From: Erythrobacter sp.
GTDB lineage: Bacteria; Pseudomonadota; Alphaproteobacteria; Sphingomonadales; Sphingomonadaceae
DNA length: 64,000 nucleotides
Assembly: GCF_011765465.1 (NCBI RefSeq)
Contig: NZ_CP050265.1
Span: 558,001 to 622,000, forward strand
Direction: 5' to 3'
The translations under genes were made by a program, and so were the position numbers. The stretch's first letter is position 1; the number at the start of each line of letters is the position of its first letter. The notes beneath the pieces are model-generated. The model ran no database searches and was not told the origin of the DNA. It saw only the letters and a program-made list of their open reading frames with translations. Shown one piece after another: positions 22,919 to 31,331 of this stretch.

Positions 22919-24997
22919 ATGGCAGACCAGACGCACCCCTTCTTCGATATGCACGCCCACGGCCTCGTCCGGGTGGCGACCGCGACGCCCGCGACGCGCA
23001 CCGCCGATGTCGCGTTCAACACCGCCGGCGTGCTGGCCGAAGCGGCGCGCGCGCACGAGGCCAACGTCGATCTTGTCGTCTATCCCGAACTCACGCTGTC
23101 CTCCTACGCGATCGACGACCTGCACCTGCAGCACGCGATGCTCGACCGGGTCGAACAGGCGATCGCCGAAATCGTCGAGGCATCGGACGACTTCACCCCG
23201 GTGCTGGTGCTCGGCGCGCCGCTCAGGCGCGGGGACAAGCTGCACAATTGCGCGCTGGTGATCGCAGGCGGCGAGCTGTTGGGCGTCGTGCCCAAGAGCT
23301 ATCTGCCCAATTACCGCGAGTTCTACGAGAAGCGCTATTTCGCCCATGGGCGCGGGTGCGAGGACACGTGGATCGCGGTGAACGGGGAGGAAGTGCCCTT
23401 CGGGACCGATCTCGTCTTTGCCGCGGCGAACCTGCCCGGCTTTACCTTCGGGATCGAGATCTGCGAGGATTTCTGGGCGCCGCTGCCCCCCGGAAACATG
23501 GCCGCGCTCGCGGGCGCGCATATCCTGTGCAACCTGTCGGCCTCGCCCATCACCATCGGGCGCGCTGACGACCGGCACCTGCATTGCCGCTCGTCGTCCT
23601 CCCGCGCGATCTGCGCCTATGTCTATTCGGCGAGCGGGCACGGGGAGAGCACGACCGATCTTGCCTGGGACGGGCAGGGCGTGATCTACGAACTCGGCGA
23701 CCTGCTTGCCGAAAGCGTACGCTTCGAGCTCGAGCCGGCCTTGAACATCGTCGATGTCGACACGGACCGGATCGCGGCCGAGCGGATGCGCAACCAGACC
23801 TTCGCTGACGCCGCCGAGGCGCACGGGGCTCCCGCCGAGAGCTATCGCCGGATCGTGTTCGAGCACGCCTGTTCGGCAGGCGACATCGGCCTCATCCGCC
23901 CCGTGCGCCGCTTCCCATTCGTGCCGAACAATGTGAAGACACTGGACGAGGACTGCTACGAGGCGTTCAACATCCAGGTCGATGCGCTGATGCGGCGGAT
24001 CCAGGCGACGCGGGCGAAAGCCCTCGTCATCGGCATTTCGGGCGGGCTCGATTCGACCCATGCGCTGATCGTCGCGGCCAAGGCGTGCGACCGGCTCGGC
24101 CTGCCGAGGACGACGATCCGCGGCTACACCATGCCCGGCTTCGGCACCTCGGACGAGACCAAGGCGAACGCGTGGAAGCTGATGGAAAGCTTCGGCATCA
24201 CCGCCGAGGAAATCGACATCCGCCCGGCGGCGGAAAAGATGCTCGCCGACATGGGCCACCCCTATTCGCAAGGCGAGGCGCATTACGACGTCACTTTCGA
24301 GAACGTGCAGGCGGGGCTGCGCACCGATTACCTCTTCCGCCTCGCGGGGCTCCACGGCGGCTTCGTGATCGGGACGGGCGACCTTTCCGAACTGGCTTTG
24401 GGCTGGTGCACTTATGGCGTGGGCGACCAGATGAGCCATTACGGGGTCAATGCGGGCGTGCCCAAGACGCTCATCCGCTATCTCATCCGCTGGACGATCC
24501 AGACGGGGCAATTCGACGCGGCCTGCGCCGAGGTGCTGCAGGCGGTCCACGACACGGTGATCAGCCCCGAACTGGTCCCGGCGGGCGAGGACGGCGCGAT
24601 CCAGTCGACCGAGGACATGATCGGGCCTTACGAGCTCAACGACTTCTTCCTCCACCACACGGTCCGTTTCGGCCAGCGCCCGTCCAAGATCGCGTTCCTC
24701 GCCTGGCACGCGTGGAAGGACCGCGAGGCGGGCGAATGGCCGGTCGATTTTCCCGAGGACACCCGGAACGAATACGACCTTCCCACCATCGCGCACTGGC
24801 TCGAGAACTTCTGCCGCCGGTTCTTCGGCTTCTCGCAGTTCAAGAGGAGTGCGCTGCCCAACGGGCCGAAGGTATCCTCGGGAGGTGCCCTGTCCCCGCG
24901 CGGAGACTGGCGCGCGCCGTCCGATGCGGTGGCCGACGTGTGGATCGAGGAACTGCGCGAGAGCCTTCCGCAAGACGCTTTCCCGGCGCGGGACTGA
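22919..24997 (+). CDS. nadE: glutamine-dependent NAD(+) synthetase
   Basis: A 692-residue two-domain enzyme that makes NAD from deamido-NAD using ammonia released from glutamine. The N-terminal CN-hydrolase (glutaminase) domain has the catalytic Glu57 (VVYPELTLSSYAI), Lys126 (GVVPKSYLPNYREFYEKR) and Cys182 (GIEICEDFW). The C-terminal synthetase has the PP-loop SGGLDST at 374-380 and GTGDLSELALGWCTYG. Divergent from yghU with 150 nt between. AAGGA lies rather far (about 14 nt) before ATG 22919; the methionine ten codons in is an alternative start. Confidence 0.95.
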   Translation: MADQTHPFFDMHAHGLVRVATATPATRTADVAFNTAGVLAEAARAHEANVDLVVYPELTLSSYAIDDLHLQHAMLDRVEQAIAEIVEASDDFTPVLVLGAPLRRGDKLHNCALVIAGGELLGVVPKSYLPNYREFYEKRYFAHGRGCEDTWIAVNGEEVPFGTDLVFAAANLPGFTFGIEICEDFWAPLPPGNMAALAGAHILCNLSASPITIGRADDRHLHCRSSSSRAICAYVYSASGHGESTTDLAWDGQGVIYELGDLLAESVRFELEPALNIVDVDTDRIAAERMRNQTFADAAEAHGAPAESYRRIVFEHACSAGDIGLIRPVRRFPFVPNNVKTLDEDCYEAFNIQVDALMRRIQATRAKALVIGISGGLDSTHALIVAAKACDRLGLPRTTIRGYTMPGFGTSDETKANAWKLMESFGITAEEIDIRPAAEKMLADMGHPYSQGEAHYDVTFENVQAGLRTDYLFRLAGLHGGFVIGTGDLSELALGWCTYGVGDQMSHYGVNAGVPKTLIRYLIRWTIQTGQFDAACAEVLQAVHDTVISPELVPAGEDGAIQSTEDMIGPYELNDFFLHHTVRFGQRPSKIAFLAWHAWKDREAGEWPVDFPEDTRNEYDLPTIAHWLENFCRRFFGFSQFKRSALPNGPKVSSGGALSPRGDWRAPSDAVADVWIEELRESLPQDAFPARD

Positions 24998-25039
24998 TTT
25001 CAACTGCCCGCCGCGCTGCCTTTTTCCGCGATTGCGATT

Positions 25040-25903
25040 TTGCTCGCCGTGAACGTCCTGTGGGCGCTCAACGTTGTCGTCTCGAAACTGGCGGTGGACG
25101 AGCTTGCCCTGCCGCCGCTGTTCTACGCCGCGCTGCGTTCGGCCCTCGTGGTGCTCGCGCTCGCCCCGCTGTTGCGGCGCGTGCCGGAGAGACTGCCGCG
25201 CGTGCTTGCGGTGGGGCTTGCGATAAGCGGGGGGAGTTTCGCGCTGCTGTTCGTCGGCCTGCAAAGCGCTTCGCCATCGGCGGCGGGGATCGTCAGCCTG
25301 TCGGGCGCGCCGCTGACCGTGCTGTTCGCGATCCTGTTCCTCAAGGAAGAGGTGCGCTGGCGGCGCGGTATCGGGATCGCGCTGACCTTTGCGGGTGTCG
25401 CGGTGGCGATCGGCTCGCCATCGGGGCTCGAGAGCGGCTGGGGCCTCGCGTTCGTGTTCGCCTCGGCGGTGGTGGGCGCGCTGGGTTCGGTGTTCTTCAA
25501 GCGCCTGTCGATCGGCGCGGTGGAGATGCAGGCGTGGGCGGGTGTCGCCTCGGCTCTCGTTCTCTTCCCGCTCTCCTTCGCGCTCGAAAACGGGCAGGGG
25601 GCGAGCCTCGCCGCCAATCCGCTCGCGGCGGCGGGATGCGTGGTGTTCGCCGGGCTCATCGTGTCGGTCGGCGCGCATTCGAGCTATTACCGCCTGTTCC
25701 AGCGGTATGATGCGAACATGATCGTGCCTTTCACCCTGCTCACGCCGCTTCTCACCATCGCTTTCGGCGCTTGGCTGACGGGCGATCCGGTCGGCTGGCG
25801 GCTGCTTGCGGGAGGGGGCATCGCGCTGGCCGGGGTGGCGATCATCGTGCTGAGGCCGAGCGCCTCGATCTTCAAGCCGCTGCTGGTCCGCCCGCGGCTC
25901 TAG
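25040..25903 (+). CDS. EamA/DMT-superfamily transporter
   Basis: An inner-membrane protein of at least 287 residues with about ten hydrophobic segments in two EamA repeats (LLAVNVLWALNVVVSKLAV ... LFVGLQSASPSAAGIVSLSGAPLTVLFAILFLKEEVRW ... and again in the second half). Such carriers export amino acids or other metabolites; substrate unknown. The start is doubtful: the frame is open back to the nadE stop and includes LPAALPFSAIAI just upstream, which would complete the first membrane helix, yet there is no ATG or GTG; TTG 25040 is the first listed start, and CTG 25004 or an ATT codon are alternatives. Confidence 0.82.
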   Translation: MLAVNVLWALNVVVSKLAVDELALPPLFYAALRSALVVLALAPLLRRVPERLPRVLAVGLAISGGSFALLFVGLQSASPSAAGIVSLSGAPLTVLFAILFLKEEVRWRRGIGIALTFAGVAVAIGSPSGLESGWGLAFVFASAVVGALGSVFFKRLSIGAVEMQAWAGVASALVLFPLSFALENGQGASLAANPLAAAGCVVFAGLIVSVGAHSSYYRLFQRYDANMIVPFTLLTPLLTIAFGAWLTGDPVGWRLLAGGGIALAGVAIIVLRPSASIFKPLLVRPRL

Positions 25904-25952
25904 GCGCGAAAGCGCCGCGCCCCTCGAACGAGGCGCGGCGCTCCCGGACAGG

Positions 25953-26546
25953 TCAGGCCGCGAGGCGTTCGGCCTGTTCGTGGGCGGCAGCGATCTTCGC
26001 TTCGCCGTCCTCGCCCATGATCCCGTCGGCGGCGACGATTGCGACGTCGGTGATGCCGAGGAAGCCGAGGAAGAAGGTCAGCCAGGGCGACATGAAGTCG
26101 ATTGCGCTGCCGATCTTCGTGCCGCCCGAAGCGACCGCGAGATAGACCTTCTTCCCGGTGAGGAGGCCGACGGGTCCGTTCTCGGTGTACTTGAAGGTGC
26201 GGCCCGCGCGGGCGACGAGGTCGGCCCACGCCTTGAGGCTCGCAGGCACGCCGAAATTGTAGACCGGCGAGGAGATGACGATCGTGTCGGCGGCCTCGAG
26301 TTCGGCGATCAGGGTGTCGGAAATCGCCGCGAGGTCGGCCTGTTCGCTCGTGCGTTCTTCGGCGGGGGCGAGGTTCGCGGCGAACCGCTCGGCGCTGACG
26401 AAGGGCAGGTCGTTTGCGGCAAGGTCGCGGGTGGTGACCTGCGCATCGCCCTTTGCGCGGAGGCCCGCGACGATCCGGTCACCGAGCTGGTTCGAAATGC
26501 TTTCATCGCCGCGGATGCTGGCCTTGATGTGGAGGATATTGGTCAT
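25953..26546 (-). CDS. azoR: FMN-dependent NADH-azoreductase
   Basis: A 197-residue flavodoxin-like quinone/azo reductase: MTNILHIKASIRGDESISNQL at the start, then TIVISSPVYNFGVPASLKAWADLVARAGRTFKYTENGPVGLLTGKKVYLAVASGG, the FMN- and dimer-binding block of AzoR. Uses NAD(P)H to reduce quinones and azo compounds in two-electron steps. ATG 26546 has GGAGA seven bases upstream. With the pirin gene (26608-27321) it forms a two-gene minus-strand unit divergent from a LysR regulator, an arrangement typical of quinone/electrophile-responsive loci. Confidence 0.93.
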   Translation of the reverse strand: MTNILHIKASIRGDESISNQLGDRIVAGLRAKGDAQVTTRDLAANDLPFVSAERFAANLAPAEERTSEQADLAAISDTLIAELEAADTIVISSPVYNFGVPASLKAWADLVARAGRTFKYTENGPVGLLTGKKVYLAVASGGTKIGSAIDFMSPWLTFFLGFLGITDVAIVAADGIMGEDGEAKIAAAHEQAERLAA

Positions 26547-26607
26547 TGGTGTTCTCCGTTCGGAAATGGGCAGAGGTTGGCCCCGCCCGGCAGGGAGGGG
26601 CGGTGGG

Positions 26608-27321
26608 TCAGGCCGCGTCGACGAGGACGAGTTCGGCATCCTCCAGCGCGGTGACGGTCACTTCGTCCATCGCCGTGATGGCGATCCCGTCGCGAGCCTT
26701 GGCCTCGACCTGATCGACGCGCACCCTCCCGCTGGCGGGGACCAGGTAGAGGTGGCGGTCGGCCGAACGGGGGCGGTAGGTGACGGCCTCGCCCGCCTTC
26801 ACGCTCGCGCCGAGGACGCGGGCATCGGCGCGGATGGGTAGGGCCCCCTGAGCTTTGTCCCCGTCGCCGTCCATGCCGCTTGCGAGCGGGACGAAGGCGC
26901 CGGAGCGCTCGCCCTTGGGGAACTTGCGCGCGCCCCAGCCGGGCGCGCCGCCGCGGCTATCGGGGATGATCCAGATCTGGAACAGCGTCGTTTCGGTGTC
27001 CTCGAGATTGTATTCCGAGTGCCGAACACCGGTCCCGGCGCTCATCACCTGAACGTCGCCCGCTTCGGTGCGGCCTTCATTGCCCATGGAATCGCGGTGC
27101 GTGATCGCGCCTTTGCGGACATAGGTGATGATTTCCATGTCGCTGTGCGGGTGGGTCGGGAAACCCGTGCCCGGCGCAATCGTGTCGTCGTTCCAGACCC
27201 GCAGCGCGCCCCAGTGGACGCGCGCCGGGTCGTGGTAACCCGCAAAGGAAAAGTGGTGATGCGCATCGAGCCAGCCGTGATTGGCCGCGCCGAGGCTTTC
27301 AAAGGGCCTGAGTTCGATCAT
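26608..27321 (-). CDS. pirin family protein
   Basis: A 237-residue bicupin. The N-terminal cupin carries the pirin metal motif: GFPTHPHSDMEIITYVRKGAITHRDSMGN and VQVMSAGTGVRHSEYN, with the His-His-His-Glu ligands of the YhhW/pirin quercetinase-like family. The C-terminal cupin (AVTYRPRSADRHLYLVPASGRV) is metal-free. Some pirins oxidise flavonols such as quercetin; others are redox sensors. Start at 27321 with AGGAG about nine bases upstream. Lies 60 nt before azoR and divergent from the LysR gene, so both probably answer to that regulator. Confidence 0.92.
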   Translation of the reverse strand: MIELRPFESLGAANHGWLDAHHHFSFAGYHDPARVHWGALRVWNDDTIAPGTGFPTHPHSDMEIITYVRKGAITHRDSMGNEGRTEAGDVQVMSAGTGVRHSEYNLEDTETTLFQIWIIPDSRGGAPGWGARKFPKGERSGAFVPLASGMDGDGDKAQGALPIRADARVLGASVKAGEAVTYRPRSADRHLYLVPASGRVRVDQVEAKARDGIAITAMDEVTVTALEDAELVLVDAA

Positions 27322-27433
27322 CGCTCGTGTCTCCTGTTCCGTCGGCGGGCCGCGCGAAGCGGGCCTCGCCTGTCGAACGCGGAGATAGGGCGGACGGTGC
27401 AGACGGATAAGTGCGATAAAACTTGCAAAGATG

Positions 27434-27448
27434 TTCGATAAATCCGAA
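27434..27448. promoter_or_regulatory. candidate LysR-type operator (T-N11-A box)
   Basis: TTCGATAAATCCGAA is an inverted repeat (TTCG/CGAA) with the T-N11-A core at 27435-27447 expected of LysR sites. It lies between the divergent pirin and LysR genes, 10 bases before the preferred LysR start. An upstream CGATAAA copy at 27414-27420 may be a second half-site. Confidence 0.45.
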
Positions 27449-27457
27449 CAAGCGTGC

Positions 27458-28369
27458 ATGAAACTTGGCGAGCCCAGCATCGACCAGCTGCGCATCTTCC
27501 TGTGCGTCGCGGAAACCGGCAGTTTCGGCGGCGCGGCGCGGGAAATGGGGCGCACGGTCTCGGCGATCAGCTACGGCATCGCGCAGATGGAAGCCCAGCT
27601 CGGCGTGCGCCTGTTCGAACGCCAAGGATCGCGCCGCCCGGTCCTGACCGAAGCGGGCGAGGGCCTGCTGCCCGAAGCGCGCGCGGTCGCCGACCGGGTC
27701 GATGCTCTGATGGCGAAGACGCGCAGCCTCCATGCGGGGCTCGAATCCGCGGTGGGCCTCGTTCTCGACGTGATGGTGCCGGGCGAGGTCACAGCGGGCG
27801 TGCTGCGCGATTTCCGGCGGATGTTCCCGACAACCGCGTTGACGCTCAATATCGAGGGGCTGGGCGCGGTCGCGGCCTGCCTATTGGAAGGGGCGGGCGA
27901 CCTCGCGATCGGCGGCCCCGTCATCGCCGACCATCCCGCGCTCGAGCGGCAGGCGGTGGGCGAGGTCGAACTGGTCCCGGTCGCCGCGCCCGGCCACCCG
28001 CTTGCAAGGCTCTCGCGCGAAGGCCGCGCCGCGCCGGGCGAGAGCCGCAAGCACCTGCAACTCGTCCTCGCCGACCGATCGAACCTCACCGAGGGGCGCG
28101 AATTCTCCGTCCTGAGCCCGCTGACATGGCGGCTGGGCGACCTCGGGGCGAAGCACACGCTGCTGCTCGAAGGGCTGGGCTGGGGCAATATGCCGCGCGC
28201 GATGGTGGCGGGCGATCTGACGCGGGGGAAACTGGTCGCGCTCGACCTGCCGGAAAGGCCCGGCGCGCATTACCGGCTTTCGGCGCTGTGGCGGCGCGAC
28301 ACGCGGCTGGGGCCGGCGACGAGCTGGCTGATCGATGCGTTCCGCGAAAGGCTGGAGGAGCGGGCCTAG
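27458..28369 (+). CDS. LysR-family transcriptional regulator
   Basis: A 303-residue regulator: winged helix at about residues 5-65 (IDQLRIFLCVAETGSFGGAAREMGRTVSAISYGIAQMEAQLGVRLFER) and a periplasmic-binding-protein-like co-inducer domain after residue 90. I prefer ATG 27458 over ATG 27431 nine codons earlier, because a likely LysR operator at 27434-27448 would otherwise be inside the gene and family members often start MKLGEPS. Divergent from pirin and azoR, so it probably induces them in response to quinones or aromatic electrophiles (inference from context). Its 3' end overlaps the convergent gene by four bases. Confidence 0.9.
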   Translation: MKLGEPSIDQLRIFLCVAETGSFGGAAREMGRTVSAISYGIAQMEAQLGVRLFERQGSRRPVLTEAGEGLLPEARAVADRVDALMAKTRSLHAGLESAVGLVLDVMVPGEVTAGVLRDFRRMFPTTALTLNIEGLGAVAACLLEGAGDLAIGGPVIADHPALERQAVGEVELVPVAAPGHPLARLSREGRAAPGESRKHLQLVLADRSNLTEGREFSVLSPLTWRLGDLGAKHTLLLEGLGWGNMPRAMVAGDLTRGKLVALDLPERPGAHYRLSALWRRDTRLGPATSWLIDAFRERLEERA

Positions 28370-28746
28370 CCCGAGCGCAGCCAGCGCCGCGCTTCGTCCG
28401 GAGCGTCGAAGAATTCGACCTCCACCCCGTCCGCGATGCGGCGATACTGCATCCGCACCAGCGGCGCGCTGGACACGACGGCGAAGCGGGTGAGCCCGTT
28501 GTCGCGCCCGGCGAGGATCGAATCGCGGATCACCTGCGCGGTCTCTCGGTCCTGCGGCACGAAGTCGCGCAGGTCTCCCAGAGCGCTGAACGGCGTCCGG
28601 TCGCGCAGGAAGGGGCGTGCCTTGTCGAGCAGCTCGCCGAGGAAATCCTGCATCGTCGCCTTGGTCCACAGCCCGCTGATCGCGAAATGGAGTTCCGCGC
28701 GATGCCGGTCGATCGAGATCGAATGCGAGGGCGCTAGCGAAGCCAT
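28366..28746 (-). CDS. STAS/SpoIIAA-like hypothetical protein
   Basis: A 126-residue soluble protein. Its secondary-structure pattern fits a SpoIIAA/STAS-like fold: a beta pair (ISIDRHRAELHFAISGLWT), a long helix (ATMQDFLGELLDKARPFL), a strand-loop FSALGDLRDFVPQDRETAQVIRDSI and FAVVSSAPLVRMQYRRIADGVEVEFFDAPDEARRWL, the latter a very typical STAS C-terminus. Similar small proteins occur widely in alphaproteobacteria with unknown role, perhaps lipid or partner binding. Overlaps the end of the LysR gene tail-to-tail by four bases. Confidence 0.7.
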   Translation of the reverse strand: MASLAPSHSISIDRHRAELHFAISGLWTKATMQDFLGELLDKARPFLRDRTPFSALGDLRDFVPQDRETAQVIRDSILAGRDNGLTRFAVVSSAPLVRMQYRRIADGVEVEFFDAPDEARRWLRSG

Positions 28747-28855
28747 ACCCGTTGACGTAACGGAACTCCGGTAAAAATACTTATAACGCCCGCCAGTTTT
28801 TCTTTGCCTTTTCGGGCGGTTCGAGCCCGATGGCCAAGTTTTTACCGACAGGCGA

Positions 28856-29935
28856 TCACAGCCGCGTCACCCAGCCGCGCGGGTCGGGCGCGGTGCCGTG
28901 CTGGATCGCGACCAGCCGCTCGCGGATTTTCGCGGTGAGCTGTCCCGTGCCTCCGGCGCCGATGGTGAATTCGCCCTCGGGCGAAGCGACCGTGCCTACG
29001 GGCGTGACGACCGCTGCCGTGCCGCAGGCCATCGTCTCGAGCAGCTCGCCGCTTTCCGCTTCGGTGCGCCATTGCTCGAGACTGTAGGGCTCCTCGCGCA
29101 CCTCCAGCCCTTCTTCGGTCAGCAGCGCGATCAGGCTCTCGCGCGTGATGCCGGGCAGGATCGTGCCGGTCAGCGGCGGGGTGACGACGCTGCCGTCGCG
29201 GCGGACGAAGAACAGGTTCATGCCGCCCAGTTCCTCGATCCACTTGTTCTCGACCGCATCGAGGAAGACGACCTGGTCGCAGCCGTGCTCGCTCGCCTGC
29301 GCCTGCGGCACGAGGCTCGCGGCGTAATTGCCGCCGGTCTTGGCCGCGCCCGTCCCGCCGGGAGCGGCGCGGACATATCCTTGCGCGACCCAGATCTTCA
29401 CCGGCGCGACGCCGCCCTTGAAATAGCTCCCCGCGGCCGAGAGGATCACCATGAACTTGTATTGCTTGGCCGGGCGCACGCCGAGAAAGGCTTCGGAGGC
29501 GAACATGAAAGGGCGGATGTAGAGCGATCCGCCCTCGATCGGGGGCAGCCATTCGGCATCGGCCAGCACCGCCTCGCGCACTGCTGAAAGGAAGGTGTCT
29601 TCGGGGATTTCGGGCATCGCCATGCGCCGCGCGCTGGCGTTGAAGCGGCGCGCGTTCGCCTCGGGCCGGAAAAGGGCGAGCCCGCCGTCCGCATGGGCGT
29701 AGGCTTTCATGCCCTCGAAGATTTCCTGCGCGTAATGCAGCACGCTCGCCGCCGGATCGAGCGCGATGGGCCCGCGTGGGGCCAGCACGGCCTCCTGCCA
29801 GCCTCCCTTTTCCTCGTCATAGTCGATTGCGACCATGTGATCGGTGAAGACCTTGCCGAAACCGGGATCGGCGATGAGTTCGGCGCGCCGCTCGGGCGGC
29901 GTGGGCGAGGGGTGGGGGAGGCGGGTGAAGTCCAT
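28856..29935 (-). CDS. ilvE: branched-chain amino acid aminotransferase
   Basis: A 359-residue class IV PLP aminotransferase that makes the last step of leucine, isoleucine and valine synthesis, or the first step of their breakdown. Hallmarks: VLHYAQEIFEGMKAYAHADGGLALFRPEANARRFNASARRMAMP, the PLP lysine in AAKTGGNYAASLVPQAQA, and VFLDAVENKWIEELGGMNLFFV. Start ATG 29935 (MDFTRLPHPSPTPPERR). A much longer open frame upstream passes through an intergenic repeat and is not real. Monocistronic. Confidence 0.94.
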   Translation of the reverse strand: MDFTRLPHPSPTPPERRAELIADPGFGKVFTDHMVAIDYDEEKGGWQEAVLAPRGPIALDPAASVLHYAQEIFEGMKAYAHADGGLALFRPEANARRFNASARRMAMPEIPEDTFLSAVREAVLADAEWLPPIEGGSLYIRPFMFASEAFLGVRPAKQYKFMVILSAAGSYFKGGVAPVKIWVAQGYVRAAPGGTGAAKTGGNYAASLVPQAQASEHGCDQVVFLDAVENKWIEELGGMNLFFVRRDGSVVTPPLTGTILPGITRESLIALLTEEGLEVREEPYSLEQWRTEAESGELLETMACGTAAVVTPVGTVASPEGEFTIGAGGTGQLTAKIRERLVAIQHGTAPDPRGWVTRL

Positions 29936-29976
29936 GGATCGGCGGTTAATATGGCCGGTGGACTTGGGCAAGCGGG

Positions 29977-30262
29977 AGTCTTTGTCTGCGCGGAGTCTTT
30001 GTTTGCGCACCCCCATCCGGGGGTGCGATGTCCTCGGCCCTTGCGGGCCTGCGGGCGGGCGTGCAGGTGTGCTTCGCACGTCTGCGCCTTCGGCTTCGAC
30101 TCCGCCCTTGCGGCCCTCTGCGCGGGCCGGACCAGCGCGATAAGCTCGCCACCCGCTAAGGCGGCAAATGCGAGAAAGCACTGATCGGCGGCGAAGCCGC
30201 CGCAAGGGCGACCGCCCGCCCGCAGCGGGTCCGCAGCGAAGCGGAGGACGTCTAGCGAGGAC
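29977..30262. repeat. composite intergenic repeat, copy 1 (two hairpin modules)
   Basis: This gap upstream of ilvE carries two modules also found at 48369-48482. Module A: tandem GGAGTCTTTGTYTGCGC (29975-30006) leading to the hairpin 30007-30026 (GCACCCC/GGGGTGC around CATC). Module B, reversed: GGCGGCGAAGCCGCCGCAAG through GGGCGACCGCCCGCCCGCAG (about 30187-30225) then GCAGCGAAGCGGAGG. At 48 kb the two modules are adjacent; here about 150 bp of other GC-rich palindromic sequence separates them. No gene is visible. Confidence 0.6.
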
Positions 30263-30298
30263 GAAGGCGCGGATGCGCCTTCGCGAAAACAAATAATG

Positions 30299-30338
30299 AA
30301 AAGGGCGCTCCCAGCCCGTCGGTGGGAACGCCCTTTCA
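30299..30338 (-). terminator. Rho-independent terminator
   Basis: On the minus strand AAAGGGCG-TTCCCA, loop, TGGGAG-CGCCCTTTT, then a T-rich tail (CATTATTTGTTTT). About 14 paired bases. It closes the short transcription unit with the 18-residue reading frame at 30388-30444, and is symmetric enough to work in both directions. Confidence 0.75.
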
Positions 30339-30387
30339 TGGTCAGCGGCCAGGAAGTGCCGCTCACGAAGCCTCTAAGGGTACCGTC

Positions 30388-30444
30388 TTACCGATAGTGC
30401 TCCGCGCGGAAACTTGCCGACCTCTCTGCTGAACCATGAGACAT
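30388..30444 (-). CDS. very short ORF with maximal Shine-Dalgarno (candidate small protein or leader peptide)
   Basis: ATG 30444 opens an 18-codon frame, MSHGSAERSASFRAEHYR, ending TAA. Immediately upstream is AAAGGAGGTGATCC, a 14-base perfect complement to the 3' end of 16S rRNA, far longer than any other ribosome site in the window. A good terminator follows 50 bases after the stop. The unit is therefore about 150-200 nt long and stands alone. No family is recognised. It could encode a small basic protein, act as a leader peptide, or be a regulatory RNA that binds ribosomes. Confidence 0.45.
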   Translation of the reverse strand: MSHGSAERSASFRAEHYR

Positions 30445-30718
30445 CGGATCACCTCCTTTCGCGCTAGATAGCCAAGACCCGCCGTATCACCGGGGGCCGA
30501 GGACCGCGTTCGCCGCTGGCCTCGTGTCCATATGTGAATCATGGGCAAGGGCGGTGCAAGACTTGAAAAAATCTTTTCCCACGTCACAATGGTGCGCCGT
30601 TGCATTGAGGCAATTGCAGGGCGTCCGGGCACAATTCCGGGCGCCTTTTTTCATGTTACATGGGCGTGACGGTCGAATAGGTATTCGCGCCTGTGGAAAA
30701 GCGCGAATCCCTTTCGGT
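30445..30718. other. intergenic region upstream of the short ORF
   Basis: Holds the 5' region of the short minus-strand unit and the 3' flank of the lipoprotein gene. An A/T-rich patch at 30561-30590 may carry its promoter. I see no further coding sequence. Confidence 0.4.
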
Positions 30719-31297
30719 TTACCGGCAATCCTCGATCACGCGGCTCACCTCGACCCATGCGGGCAGGTAAAGCGTGCGCTGGCCCTCGACGGCGACGGCG
30801 AAGCGGCCCTTGGTGATCGCCATCGCATCGAGCAGCGGGTCGGACGGGGCGAGGAAGGCGGCAAGCAGCTCGCTCTGCCCCGCGACGGGCCGCGCCTCGA
30901 TCGTCCGGGTGAGCGTCTCGGTGCGGATCGTCATTGGGCGTGGCACCGCCTGTTCGCTTTCGGTGACATAGGCCAGCCCCACCTCGCCCCCGGCGCAGCG
31001 CAGGATGAAGCGGGCCTCGGAAATGCCGGTTCCGAACTGTGCGAAGATTTCGCCCGGCTCGCGCGCATAGTCCCAGTCGCCCGGCGTCTGGGGGGCGTCG
31101 AGATAATTCTCGTAGACCGGTTCTTCGACGACGGGCGGCGGGGCGGGGCGCGGGGGCGGGGTCGGCGCGGGCGCAGGTGTCGCGACCGGCGCAGGTGTCG
31201 GTGCGGGCGGCAGCGGCACGTCGGCCTGCGGAATGCAGGCGGCGGTCCCGAAGGTCAGAGCAATCGCGCCGGCGGCGGTGAGGACGGTCGCTTTCAT
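30719..31297 (-). CDS. proline-rich putative lipoprotein/periplasmic protein
   Basis: A 192-residue exported protein. A hydrophobic signal (MKATVLTAAGAIALTFGTAAC) ends at Cys21 in a weak lipobox context, then comes a Pro/Ala linker (about 25-60, repeated APVATPAP units) suitable for spanning periplasm or peptidoglycan. The folded C-terminal part (about 75-192) has CAGGEVGLAYVTE and a closing CR; two cysteines may form a disulfide. The region TLTRTIEARPVAGQSELLAAFLAPSDPLLDAMAITKGRFAVAVEG looks like a beta domain found in sphingomonad proteins of unknown role. Divergent from tlyA with only 34 nt between. Confidence 0.68.
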   Translation of the reverse strand: MKATVLTAAGAIALTFGTAACIPQADVPLPPAPTPAPVATPAPAPTPPPRPAPPPVVEEPVYENYLDAPQTPGDWDYAREPGEIFAQFGTGISEARFILRCAGGEVGLAYVTESEQAVPRPMTIRTETLTRTIEARPVAGQSELLAAFLAPSDPLLDAMAITKGRFAVAVEGQRTLYLPAWVEVSRVIEDCR

Positions 31298-31331
31298 GGC
31301 CCTTCAATGCGCGCTAAGCCTGCGCGCGTCC

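Noticed and set aside
29936..30292. N-terminal extension of ilvE through the upstream gap
   Set aside because: It translates an intergenic repeat and includes no aminotransferase similarity; ATG 29935 matches the family start.
30446..30460. GGATCACCTCCTTTC on the plus strand looks like the 3' end of 16S rRNA
   Set aside because: The bases around it do not match 16S rRNA; the match is explained by a perfect Shine-Dalgarno on the minus strand.
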